From: Nitrogeniibacter aestuarii
GTDB taxonomy: Bacteria; Pseudomonadota; Gammaproteobacteria; Burkholderiales; Rhodocyclaceae
Direction: 5' to 3'
NCBI RefSeq assembly: GCF_017309585.1
Contig: NZ_CP071321.1
Span: 4,614,512 to 4,678,511, forward strand
DNA length: 64,000 nucleotides
The notes beneath the pieces were generated by a model. It was not told the DNA's origin, made no database searches, and saw nothing but the letters and a program-made list of their open reading frames with translations. This document shows positions 8,987 through 16,907 of the stretch, in pieces (position 1 is the stretch's first letter; each line of letters begins with the position of its first letter). Made by a program: the position numbers and the translations under genes.

Positions 8987-9744
8987 GCACTGTCCTTGTC
9001 GGTGGCGTAGGGCGCGTGGAGATCGACCGGGGTGCCGCGCTTGCGCAGACGGATGTTGAGCATCTCGACCACAAACGAGAAGGCCATGGCGAAATAGATG
9101 TAGCCCTTGGGCACATGATGACCGAAACCGTCGGCAATCAACACCACACCCACCACCAGCAGGAAGGACAGGGCGAGCATCTTGACCGTGGGGTGCCCGG
9201 AAACGAACTCGCCGATGGGCCCGGCGAAGAACATCATCAGGCCCACCGAGGCGACCACGGCCGCAACCATGACCCCCAGGTGATTGACCATGCCGATGGC
9301 GGTGATGATCGAATCGAGCGAAAACACCAGATCGATGATGATGATCTGCGTAATGACCGCAGCAAATCCGCTGGCGACCGCAGAAGAAGCCTCGCCCGCC
9401 TCCCCTTCGAGCAGTTGATGGACTTCCTTCGTGCTCTTCCACACCAGGAACAGCCCGCCGCCGGCGAGGATGAGGTCGCGACCCGACATGCCATGCTCGA
9501 TCAAGGGCACGGTAAACAGCGGCGCCGTCATGCCCGCCAGCCAGGAGAGCACCGCCAGCAGGCCGATACGCATGAACATGGCCAGAAACAGGCCCAGCCG
9601 GCGGGCGAACTGGCGACGCTCGCGCGGGAGCTTGTCCACCAGGATCGAGATGAAGATGATGTTGTCGATGCCCAACACCAGTTCGAGCGCGGTGAGGGTG
9701 AAGAAGGCGACAAGCAGCTGTGGATCGGTGAGGAATTCGACCAT
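8983..9744 (-). CDS. TerC-family integral membrane protein
   Basis: This 253-residue TerC/YgdQ-type membrane protein has about seven hydrophobic helices. Both acidic family signatures are seen: ELVLGIDNIIFISI near residue 20 and DLVFSLDSIITAIGM near residue 138. Such proteins are linked to metal export (Mn2+) and tellurite resistance, but members of this short subgroup are poorly characterised. The gene is coupled to srkA by a four-base overlap and is the promoter-proximal member of that pair. Confidence 0.88.
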   Translation of the reverse strand: MVEFLTDPQLLVAFFTLTALELVLGIDNIIFISILVDKLPRERRQFARRLGLFLAMFMRIGLLAVLSWLAGMTAPLFTVPLIEHGMSGRDLILAGGGLFLVWKSTKEVHQLLEGEAGEASSAVASGFAAVITQIIIIDLVFSLDSIITAIGMVNHLGVMVAAVVASVGLMMFFAGPIGEFVSGHPTVKMLALSFLLVVGVVLIADGFGHHVPKGYIYFAMAFSFVVEMLNIRLRKRGTPVDLHAPYATDKDSA

Positions 9745-9876
9745 GACGCGGCCCCGGAACGGAAAAACCGCCCGGATGGGCGGTGATGCGATGCATCATA
9801 GCAAGGCACCAAGCTTTGCGGTGGGCGCTGTGCATGGTCGAATGTGCTCACGCGCCAGCCTTTTGGAAACCTTGCG

Positions 9877-10668
9877 ATGAGCCTCGATCTGATCTTGCCC
9901 GACAGCCTCGTGAAGGCATTCAAAACCGCCCGCCATGTGACGGTATTCACCGGCGCCGGTGTGTCGGCCGAAAGTGGCGTACCCACCTTCCGCGACGCTC
10001 ACACCGGCCTGTGGGCACGCTTCGAGCCCACGGCGCTGGCCACTTCCGAGGCCTTCGAGGCCGATCCGGCGCTGGTGTGGGGGTGGTACGAATGGCGTCG
10101 CTCACGGGTGATGCGCGCCGCGCCCAATCCGGCCCACGAGGCCATTGTCCGCCTCGCCCGCCATGTGCCGGCGATCAGCGTGGTGACCCAGAACGTGGAT
10201 GACCTGCATGAGCGTGCCGGCAGCCGCAGCGTGGCGCACCTGCACGGACGCCTGATGCAGCCGCGCTGCTTCGCCTGTGGCACCCCCTGGCGCTATCCGG
10301 ATGGAATGCCGAATGAACCCGAGGACGGCCGCCGTGTCACACCGCCTGAATGCCCCGAATGCGCCGGCCCCATCAGGCCCGGTGTTGTCTGGTTTGGCGA
10401 ACCCCTTCCCGCGGACGAATGGCAGCGGGCGCTCGGGGCCGCCGCGGGCTGCGATCTGTTCATCACCGTCGGCACCTCGGCCATGGTGTATCCGGCGGCG
10501 GAGCTGCCACGGATCGCGGCTGGACAGGGTGCCCGTGTCCTGCAGATCAATCCCCAGGCCACCGCACTCGATTCCCTTGCCGACTGGAACCTGGTCGGGG
10601 CAGCCGGCGTTGTCCTGCCGGCCCTGATCGGGGCCGTGTTCGACGACGCCTCCCCGACAACAGGCTAG
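9877..10668 (+). CDS. cobB: NAD-dependent sirtuin deacylase (class III, CobB/SIRT5-like)
   Basis: The product is a 263-residue sirtuin. The NAD site GAGVSAESGVPTFRD begins near residue 22. TQNVDDLHERAG and the catalytic histidine in HLHGRL follow, and two CxxC pairs (CFACG and CPEC) form the zinc site. The Y-x-x-R pair in WYEWRR near residue 68 is the class III hallmark that binds succinyl or malonyl acyl groups, so desuccinylation is likely besides deacetylation. The ATG at 9877 is chosen over 9844 because the conserved sequence starts there. The bdhA start lies only eight bases downstream. Confidence 0.93.
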   Translation: MSLDLILPDSLVKAFKTARHVTVFTGAGVSAESGVPTFRDAHTGLWARFEPTALATSEAFEADPALVWGWYEWRRSRVMRAAPNPAHEAIVRLARHVPAISVVTQNVDDLHERAGSRSVAHLHGRLMQPRCFACGTPWRYPDGMPNEPEDGRRVTPPECPECAGPIRPGVVWFGEPLPADEWQRALGAAAGCDLFITVGTSAMVYPAAELPRIAAGQGARVLQINPQATALDSLADWNLVGAAGVVLPALIGAVFDDASPTTG

Positions 10669-10676
10669 GAGGTCAT

Positions 10677-11450
10677 ATGCAACTCACGGACAAGGTCAGC
10701 ATCATCACCGGCGCAGCCAGTGGCATCGGATTCGGCATCGCCAAGCGCTTCGTCGCCGCCGGCGGAAAGGTCGCCATCGCCGACATCAACATGGACGCGG
10801 CCCGGAAGGCCGCCGCCGAGTTCGGCGAAGACCGGGCCATGGCCGTGGAGATGGACGTGACCAGCGAAGCGGCGGTCAACGCCGGGGTCAAGACCGTGGC
10901 CGACCGGTGGGGCAGGATCGACGTGCTGGTCTCCAACGCTGGCGTGCAGATCGTGCATCCGGTGGAGCAGTTCCCCTTCGATGCCTGGAAGAAGATGCTC
11001 GCCATCCACCTGGACGGCGCCTTCCTGACCTCCAGGGCCGTGCTGCCCTACATGTACGAACAGGGCAGCGGCTCGATCATCTTCCAGGGCTCGGTGCATT
11101 CCAAACTCGCCTCGGCCCTGAAAGCGCCCTATGTGACCGCCAAGCACGGCCTGCTGGGTCTGGCCCGGGTGATTGCCAAGGAAGGCGGCGAGAAGGGCGT
11201 GCGCGCCAATGTGATCTGCCCCGGTTTCGTGCGCACCCCGCTGGTGGACAAGCAGATCCCCGAGCAGGCCGAAAACCTCGGCATCTCCGAGGAAGAGGTG
11301 GTGAACGACATCATGCTGGGCGGCACCGTCACCAAGGAATTCACCACCATCGAGGACGTGGCCGAGATCGCCTTGCTGTTCGCTGCCTTCCCGAGCGCGG
11401 CACTCACCGGCCAGTCCTTGCTGGTGAGCCACGGCTGGTGCATGGAGTAA
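10677..11450 (+). CDS. bdhA: 3-hydroxybutyrate dehydrogenase
   Basis: The 257-residue short-chain dehydrogenase oxidises D-3-hydroxybutyrate to acetoacetate with NAD+, the last step of PHB breakdown. The cofactor motif TGAASGIGFGIA is at residues 10–21. NAGVQIVHPVEQFP and the catalytic Y-x-x-x-K in PYVTAKHG follow, with the family's long EEEVVNDIMLGGT loop. A strong AGGAGGT ribosome binding site lies just before the ATG. The patatin gene follows after three bases, a pairing common in PHB-accumulating betaproteobacteria. Confidence 0.92.
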   Translation: MQLTDKVSIITGAASGIGFGIAKRFVAAGGKVAIADINMDAARKAAAEFGEDRAMAVEMDVTSEAAVNAGVKTVADRWGRIDVLVSNAGVQIVHPVEQFPFDAWKKMLAIHLDGAFLTSRAVLPYMYEQGSGSIIFQGSVHSKLASALKAPYVTAKHGLLGLARVIAKEGGEKGVRANVICPGFVRTPLVDKQIPEQAENLGISEEEVVNDIMLGGTVTKEFTTIEDVAEIALLFAAFPSAALTGQSLLVSHGWCME

Positions 11451-11453
11451 GGC

Positions 11454-12623
11454 ATGGACGCCCGGGTCAAACCGCGGCGCCTCGAGCACGAGTTCGACCG
11501 GGTCGCCCTCGCCCTGCAAGGTGGCGGTGCGCTCGGGGCCTATCAGGCCGGCGCCTACGCAGCCCTGTTCGAGCAAGGTGTGCTGCCCGACTGGGTGGTC
11601 GGCGTCTCCATCGGCGCCATCAACGCCGCGCTCATTGCAGGCAATCCACCCGAACGGCGCATCCAGGCCATCGACGCGTTCTGGCATCGCATCACCCGCT
11701 TCATGCCGGGTCAGTTCGCCTTGCCCGACCTGCCCGTGTCGCCCGCCGTCACCAACTGGATCACCGCCAGCCGCAATCTCATGTTCGGCCAGCCCGCGTT
11801 CTTCAAACCCCGTGTGCCGCCGCCGCTGTTCTGGCCGCAGGACACGGAACAGGCGCTGAGCTATTACGACATCACTCCCCTGCGTGACACGCTGCTCGAG
11901 TTCGTGGACTTCGACCGCCTCAACGACGGTCCGGTGCGGGTCTCGGTGGGGGCGGTGGACATCTACAACGGCAACACCCACTACTTCGACACTCGGGAGC
12001 GCCGTCTCGGGCCCGAGCACATCATGGCCTCGGGCGCGCTGCCACCGGGTTTTCCGCCGGTGGAGGTGGAGGGACGCTGGTACTGGGACGGTGGTCTGGC
12101 GTCGAACACCCCGCTCGATTACATCATGCACGACACTCCCCGACCGGACACCCTGGTGTTCCAGATCGACCTGTGGCCGGCCAAGGGCGAGTTTCCGCGC
12201 AACATCATCGACGTGGGCGAGCGCGCCAAGGAGATCCAGTATTCCAGCCGCACCCGCCTGAACAGCACCCAGGCCGTTCGCGAGATGCAGCTCAAGCGCC
12301 GGGTGCGCAAGCTGCTCGACCGCCTGCGCCATGAGGACGAAGAAGCCGATGCCCTCATGCGAGAGCTCGAGGCCGACTGCGCCGGCGGCGTGGCAACCAT
12401 CGTCCATCTCATCTACCAGGCCCGGCCGTATGAACACGACAGCAAGGACTACAACTTCGGTCGGCGCATGATGGAAGAGCACTGGCACAGTGGCGAGGCC
12501 GATGTGGCGCGGGTGTTCCGCCTGCCGGACCTGCTCGAGAAGCCGACGGTGGAGGTGGGTATCCGGGTGGTGGCAAGCGACAAGGTCGAGGGCCTGGGGA
12601 CGCGGGTGAAGACCGACCGCTGA
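11454..12623 (+). CDS. Patatin-like phospholipase (DUF3734 type)
   Basis: This 389-residue patatin-family serine hydrolase has a complete catalytic apparatus: the oxyanion loop LQGGGALGAYQAG, the nucleophile elbow GVSIG and the aspartate in DGGLASNTPL. The C-terminal third (about 270–389) is the extension found in the DUF3734 subgroup. Lipid acyl hydrolase activity is the safe call. The position directly behind 3-hydroxybutyrate dehydrogenase makes intracellular PHB mobilisation a reasonable alternative. No signal peptide is present, so it should act in the cytoplasm or on granules or membranes. Confidence 0.88.
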   Translation: MDARVKPRRLEHEFDRVALALQGGGALGAYQAGAYAALFEQGVLPDWVVGVSIGAINAALIAGNPPERRIQAIDAFWHRITRFMPGQFALPDLPVSPAVTNWITASRNLMFGQPAFFKPRVPPPLFWPQDTEQALSYYDITPLRDTLLEFVDFDRLNDGPVRVSVGAVDIYNGNTHYFDTRERRLGPEHIMASGALPPGFPPVEVEGRWYWDGGLASNTPLDYIMHDTPRPDTLVFQIDLWPAKGEFPRNIIDVGERAKEIQYSSRTRLNSTQAVREMQLKRRVRKLLDRLRHEDEEADALMRELEADCAGGVATIVHLIYQARPYEHDSKDYNFGRRMMEEHWHSGEADVARVFRLPDLLEKPTVEVGIRVVASDKVEGLGTRVKTDR

Positions 12624-12645
12624 TTGTCGGTTTCGTGACAATCAG
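12620..12645. repeat. Perfect 9-bp inverted repeat after patatin gene
   Basis: CTGATTGTC and its exact complement GACAATCAG are separated by eight bases and straddle the patatin stop codon. No T-run follows, so it is a poor intrinsic terminator. It may be an operator for the SagB operon that starts about 80 bases further on, or a transcript-end stabiliser. Confidence 0.5.
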
Positions 12646-12721
12646 GGAATCATGATGCATTGCACAAGTCGTTGATTCGGCTCGATTCTCAAACTGGTAT
12701 CGCTTTTGCTGCGAACAGGGC

Positions 12722-14401
12722 ATGGACACGAAGACCGTACGCCCTCCTGCCGACGACCGAAGCTCGCACAGCGGTGCCGTGAGTTCCTATCATGCGCGCA
12801 CCGCGCACCGCTTCGAGGCCTTTGCCCAGGGGCCCGAATCGCTCGACTGGGATGCCCAGCCGGCCCCTTTCCGCCACTACGTCGGATGCAACACCGTCGA
12901 CCTGCCCCGCCTCGACACCTTCGACAGCACACACCTGCGCCGCGGTTTCGGCGCCATCCAGTCGGCCGCCACCGTCCAGCCGCTGGATCTGGCGCACCTG
13001 GGCGCCCTGCTGCAGCTGTCGCTCGGCCTGACTGCCTGGAAATCGTTCGGCCCTGACCGATGGGCGCTACGCGCCAATCCGTCCAGTGGCAACCTGCACC
13101 CGGTCGAAGCCTGGGTGATCGCCCGCGGCGTGCCGGATCTGGTCGACGGTGTCCACCACTACCGCCCCGAACGCCATGCCCTGAGCCTGCGCGCCGCGGA
13201 TGCGCCGGGTGTCGAGGCCACCCCGTCGCTGTCGATCGCGATCTCCAGCGTCATGTGGCGCGAGGCGTGGAAGTATGGCGAGCGCGCCTTTCGCTACTGC
13301 CAGCTCGACGTCGGCCACGCCCTCGGGTCGCTCCGCTATGCCGCCGCCGTGCTGGGCTGGACGCTCGCCGAGCAACGGCAGGTGGGGCATGACACACTGG
13401 CGCACCGGCTGGGTCTGGATCGCGAGGCCGACTACCCGGCCCGGCGGCAGCCCACGGCCGAGCGGGAGGAGCCGGAAGTGCTCCTGAGTGTCGGCCTCGG
13501 TGCCGACGCGCCCCGGCTCGACCCGGTCGCCGTGGCCGCCCGTGCCGATGAAGCCACCTGGTTCGGCACGGCCAGCACCATCGATCCGCACCCCATGTAT
13601 CGCTGGCCGGTCATCGATGATGTCGCCACGCGGACCCGCCGGCGCGACGGCACACCTGCCCCCGACCGCAGCGAGCAGACCGCCATCCGTCCGAACGTCA
13701 CGCCGCCCGACCAGGGCCCTGCCGTGACCGATCTCATCCTGCAGCGACGCAGCGCACAGCGCTTCGATCATGTGCATGTGATGTCGCGACGCGAACTGCG
13801 TACGGTGCTCGAGGTGCTCGACGCCCGTCTGCCGGTACCCTTCGACGTACTGCCCGAGCAGGCGCGGGTGGATCTGGTGATGATGATCCACCGGGTGGCC
13901 GATCTGCCCAGCGGGCTGTATCTGGTCGAGCGTCACAACGACACCGACACGCCATCGCGGCTGGCCGACACCTTTGCCGAGTTCTCCGACCTGGCCCCCA
14001 TCCCCGACCTGCCGCTGCGCGAGTTGCGGGCCATTTCACCCCAGGTGCTCAAGCGCGTGAGCCGCACCCTGCATTGCCAGCAGGACATCGCCGCCACCGC
14101 CTGTCTGGCGCTGGGCATGGTGGTGCCGCTCGAATCCGCCCTGAAGCTCGACCCGGCCAGCTACCGTGACCTGCACCGGGCGGCCGGGCTCATCGGTCAG
14201 ACCCTGTATCTGGTGGCCGAATCGCTGGGCCTGCGCGGCACCGGGATCGGCTGCTTCTTCGATGGCCCGGTGCGCGAGAGTCTCGCGCTGCAGGACCAGG
14301 GGCTGACCACCCTCTATCACTTCACCCTGGGCAAGGCGCTGGACGATCCACGCATCGAGACCACGCCGGCCTATACCACCCAAAAGGAGCCAACCGCATG
14401 A
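12722..14401 (+). CDS. SagB/ThcOx-type dehydrogenase, double nitroreductase domain
   Basis: The 559-residue protein contains two nitroreductase-fold halves. The first (about 70–270) carries the SagB/ThcOx-type NPSSGNLHPVEAW and RYCQLDVGHALGS stretches. The second (about 335–545) has the RRSAQRFD start, AAGLIGQTLYLVAESLGL and TGIGCFFDG. In known members FMN binds at the interface of two such domains, and the enzyme oxidises azoline rings in peptides such as streptolysin S. No YcaO-type cyclodehydratase or precursor peptide is visible here, so the substrate is unknown. Its stop overlaps the next start by four bases. Confidence 0.82.
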   Translation: MDTKTVRPPADDRSSHSGAVSSYHARTAHRFEAFAQGPESLDWDAQPAPFRHYVGCNTVDLPRLDTFDSTHLRRGFGAIQSAATVQPLDLAHLGALLQLSLGLTAWKSFGPDRWALRANPSSGNLHPVEAWVIARGVPDLVDGVHHYRPERHALSLRAADAPGVEATPSLSIAISSVMWREAWKYGERAFRYCQLDVGHALGSLRYAAAVLGWTLAEQRQVGHDTLAHRLGLDREADYPARRQPTAEREEPEVLLSVGLGADAPRLDPVAVAARADEATWFGTASTIDPHPMYRWPVIDDVATRTRRRDGTPAPDRSEQTAIRPNVTPPDQGPAVTDLILQRRSAQRFDHVHVMSRRELRTVLEVLDARLPVPFDVLPEQARVDLVMMIHRVADLPSGLYLVERHNDTDTPSRLADTFAEFSDLAPIPDLPLRELRAISPQVLKRVSRTLHCQQDIAATACLALGMVVPLESALKLDPASYRDLHRAAGLIGQTLYLVAESLGLRGTGIGCFFDGPVRESLALQDQGLTTLYHFTLGKALDDPRIETTPAYTTQKEPTA

Positions 14402-15228
14402 TTGCCATGCCCCTGGCCACCCATCCGGTTCGCGAACGCCGTATCAGCCCTCACGACGCTGCCGACATGATCATGCGCTTCCGTGAGGGGGCACTGCCTG
14501 AACTGGCGATTTTCGACGTGCGCGACGCCATGAGCTTCAAGACGGTGCACGTGCCCGGCGCCCAGCACCTGACCGACAGCAGCTTTCCGACCCTCACCCG
14601 CGGTTTGACAAAACACACGCCGATTCTGGTCTATTGCTATCACGGCAATGCCAGCCAGGTGTGGGCGCAGACCTTCGTGGATTTCCGCTTCGTGGAGGCC
14701 TGGAGTGTCGATGGCGGCTTCGAGGAACTGTCGGCTCACCTGGGCTCCCGCCAGGCGGGCCGGGTCGATCCGCCACGGGCCACGAACGCCAGCGCGGCGC
14801 TGGTCAGTTTCATTTCGGCGCATGGCTTCAATCCCGACGATCTGGACGCCCCGCGCGACCATGGCCTGACCCCGCTGATGCGGGCCAGCCTGTTGGGCAA
14901 CGTGCCGCTGGCCGATGAACTGATCCGCCTGGGTGTGGATCTGGACAAGCGCAACATGGACGGCAATACCGCCGTGTGGATGGCCTGTGTGTCAGGCAAG
15001 GCCGAACTGCTGCGCCGGCTGGCCGGTGCCGGCATCGATCTGGACAACCGTAACGACATGGGCGCCACCAGCCTCATGTTCTGTGCCTCGGCCGGCAAGA
15101 CCGATCTGGTCGCACTGCTGCTTGAACTTGGGGCCGACCCGATGATCACCAATTTCGACGACTTGCGTGCCGGCGATCTGGCCGCCTCACGCGAGTGTCT
15201 GAGTCTGCTTCGTCATACCGTCAAATAA
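14398..15228 (+). CDS. Rhodanese–ankyrin repeat fusion protein
   Basis: In this 276-residue protein, residues 14–120 form a GlpE-like rhodanese domain. It contains AIFDVRDAMSFKTVHVPGA and the active-site loop CYHGNAS, whose cysteine would carry the persulfide. Residues 150–265 contain three to four ankyrin repeats (GLTPLMRASLLGN, GNTAVWMACVSGK, GATSLMFCASAGK). Sulfur transfer plus protein binding is therefore expected. ATG choices at 14398 or 14407 are both possible, and the first overlaps the SagB stop as ATGA. Coupling to a flavin oxidoreductase suggests a sulfur-related redox task, which is inference. Confidence 0.85.
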   Translation: MIAMPLATHPVRERRISPHDAADMIMRFREGALPELAIFDVRDAMSFKTVHVPGAQHLTDSSFPTLTRGLTKHTPILVYCYHGNASQVWAQTFVDFRFVEAWSVDGGFEELSAHLGSRQAGRVDPPRATNASAALVSFISAHGFNPDDLDAPRDHGLTPLMRASLLGNVPLADELIRLGVDLDKRNMDGNTAVWMACVSGKAELLRRLAGAGIDLDNRNDMGATSLMFCASAGKTDLVALLLELGADPMITNFDDLRAGDLAASRECLSLLRHTVK

Positions 15229-15245
15229 CCCTTCAGAGGTGCATC

Positions 15246-15575
15246 ATGACAACGACCCCAACCCCGCCGAAATACCGCAGCCTGACGGCGCTCATTCATT
15301 GTCTGCATGACGCGCTGGCGCACCGGCAGGTGCGCATCAGCGACGACTGGCGTGACGATGAGCAGGGCCTCGGGCTGGAGCTGCCCGAAGAGCCGGGCCT
15401 GGCGGCTTTCGTCCACACCTACGGGCAGACGCTGGGGCGCTACGCCATCGAGCTGAAGTTTCCCGAGGCGGGTCTGGCCGAACTGATGGGCGTGCCCCTG
15501 GCTCAGGAGGATCTCGACCTCGCCCATGTGATCTCGATCATCGGCACGCACTTCGACCTGCGCGTGCCCGCCTGA
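15246..15575 (+). CDS. Small unknown protein of the SagB–rhodanese operon
   Basis: This 109-residue protein has no family that I recognise. It is soluble and acidic, with no signal peptide or cysteine cluster. It starts at an ATG with an upstream AGAGGTG ribosome binding site, 17 bases after the rhodanese–ankyrin gene, so it is probably the third gene of that operon. The C-terminal half (QEDLDLAHVISIIGTHFDL) looks structured. It could be an adaptor or substrate-binding partner, but nothing in the sequence proves this. Confidence 0.6.
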   Translation: MTTTPTPPKYRSLTALIHCLHDALAHRQVRISDDWRDDEQGLGLELPEEPGLAAFVHTYGQTLGRYAIELKFPEAGLAELMGVPLAQEDLDLAHVISIIGTHFDLRVPA

Positions 15576-15579
15576 ACCA

Positions 15580-15990
15580 TTAGGGCTCGCGAACCGGGGG
15601 CAGGGCTTCGCCGTCGGGCACGAAGCGCAGGGCCACACCGTTGTTGCAGTAGCGCAGGCCGGTGGGTGCCGGTCCGTCGCGGAACACATGCCCCTGGTGC
15701 CCGCCGCATCGGGCGCAGTGGTATTCGGTGCGCGGCAGGATCAGCTTGAAGTCGGTCCTGGTGTCCACTGCACCCTCGATGGCCTGCCAGAAGCTCGGCC
15801 AGCCGGTGCCCGAGTTGAACTTGGTCTGCTGGGTGAAGAGTGGACTGTGGCAGGCGGCACACACGAAGGTGCCGGGGCGCTTTTCATCATTGAGTGGGCT
15901 GGTGCCGGCGCATTCGGTCGCTTCCTTGAAGAGGACCCGGAAGGTCTCCTCCGGAAGCACGCGGGCCCAAGCCTCTTTGCGGTGCTTCAT
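15580..15990 (-). CDS. msrB: Peptide methionine-(R)-S-oxide reductase
   Basis: The 136-residue MsrB reduces methionine-R-sulfoxide in proteins. It has the two zinc CxxC pairs (CAACH and CARCGGHQGHVF), the substrate-binding FNSGTGWPSFW, and the catalytic cysteine in GLRYCNNGVALRF. The length is normal. It converges on the preceding small gene with only four bases between stops. No msrA is adjacent. Confidence 0.94.
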   Translation of the reverse strand: MKHRKEAWARVLPEETFRVLFKEATECAGTSPLNDEKRPGTFVCAACHSPLFTQQTKFNSGTGWPSFWQAIEGAVDTRTDFKLILPRTEYHCARCGGHQGHVFRDGPAPTGLRYCNNGVALRFVPDGEALPPVREP

Positions 15991-16053
15991 GATGTCTCCG
16001 TTGGCTGCGGGCCACAGCCTACGCCGCTTCGGCCAGCGGAGGCAAACCGGCGA

Positions 16054-16761
16054 TCAGCGCGTGCGACGGGGCGCCATGGCGTCGAGCCAGTCGGTGATCA
16101 TGGCGCGTGCCACCGGCACCAGACGCGGGCCGTGCAGCGCGGTGGCCGAGCGCAGAGCCGGGATGTTGATGCCCGCTTCATGCAGTTCGAAGGCGTGGCC
16201 GATCAGCCACTGTTCGATGCGCGCCGGATCGACTTCCAGATGAAACTGCAAGGCCAGACCGAAACGCCCGACACTGAAGGCCTGGTGCGGCGTGTCGGTC
16301 GAGGCGGCCAGCAAGCGGGCGCCGGCCGGCAGGTCGAAGGTGTCGGCATGCCAGTGCAGGACCGGCAGGTCCCCCACGGCCGCGATCGGGGACGCACAGC
16401 CATGTTCGGTCAGTTGCAGCGGGCTCCAGCCCAGTTCGCGATGGGTAGCCGGATAGACGCGTGCCCCCATGGCCGAGGCCATGAGTTGCGCCCCCAGACC
16501 GATCCCCAGGGTTGGCCGATGGGCCACCAGCCGCTGGGAAACGATGCGGATCTCTTCGCCCAGATAGGGATAGCGCTCGGTGTCATACACCGAAATCGGG
16601 CCGCTGCACACCACCAGCAGGTCGGCGGCACGCAAGCGCTCGGGCCGGGCATTGACCCCCGCGTCGAGCACTTCGATCCGGTAGCCGCGTTCTTTCAGTG
16701 GCACCGCCAACAAGCCAAGATCTTCGAAGGCGGCATGGCGCAGGACGACGGCAACGGACAT
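16054..16761 (-). CDS. Class I glutamine amidotransferase-like protein lacking the nucleophile
   Basis: The 235-residue protein has the overall fold of class I glutamine amidotransferases. The usual nucleophile elbow G-x-C-x-G-x-Q reads GIGLGAQ here, with glycine (codon GGT) at the cysteine position near residue 89. The histidine and glutamate of the triad are still visible in LQFHLEVD. It is therefore probably inactive as a glutaminase and may bind a ligand or partner instead. A single-base error (TGT to GGT) would also explain it. The start at 16761 (MSVAVVLRHAAFEDLG) is taken over the longer frame because homology begins there. Confidence 0.78.
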   Translation of the reverse strand: MSVAVVLRHAAFEDLGLLAVPLKERGYRIEVLDAGVNARPERLRAADLLVVCSGPISVYDTERYPYLGEEIRIVSQRLVAHRPTLGIGLGAQLMASAMGARVYPATHRELGWSPLQLTEHGCASPIAAVGDLPVLHWHADTFDLPAGARLLAASTDTPHQAFSVGRFGLALQFHLEVDPARIEQWLIGHAFELHEAGINIPALRSATALHGPRLVPVARAMITDWLDAMAPRRTR

Positions 16762-16907
16762 GGGAATACATTCCTGGGTGATGGGCGGGACAGAAGCGGC
16801 GCGCACCGGTCGGGCGACCCGTGGAGCGCCGGGCAATGCGGGTGAGTCAGCTTCCGTTATAGCTGAACGACACCCCGGGGGCATCCTTGAGATGACATTT
16901 CGGCCGC

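Noticed and set aside
10665..12641. A 658-codon open frame on the minus strand
   Set aside because: It lies opposite bdhA and the patatin gene, both of which have intact catalytic motifs. The antisense product shows no family.
12722..14401. Azole-peptide (TOMM) biosynthesis cluster
   Set aside because: The SagB-like gene lacks YcaO, SagC/D-type and precursor-peptide neighbours within the window.
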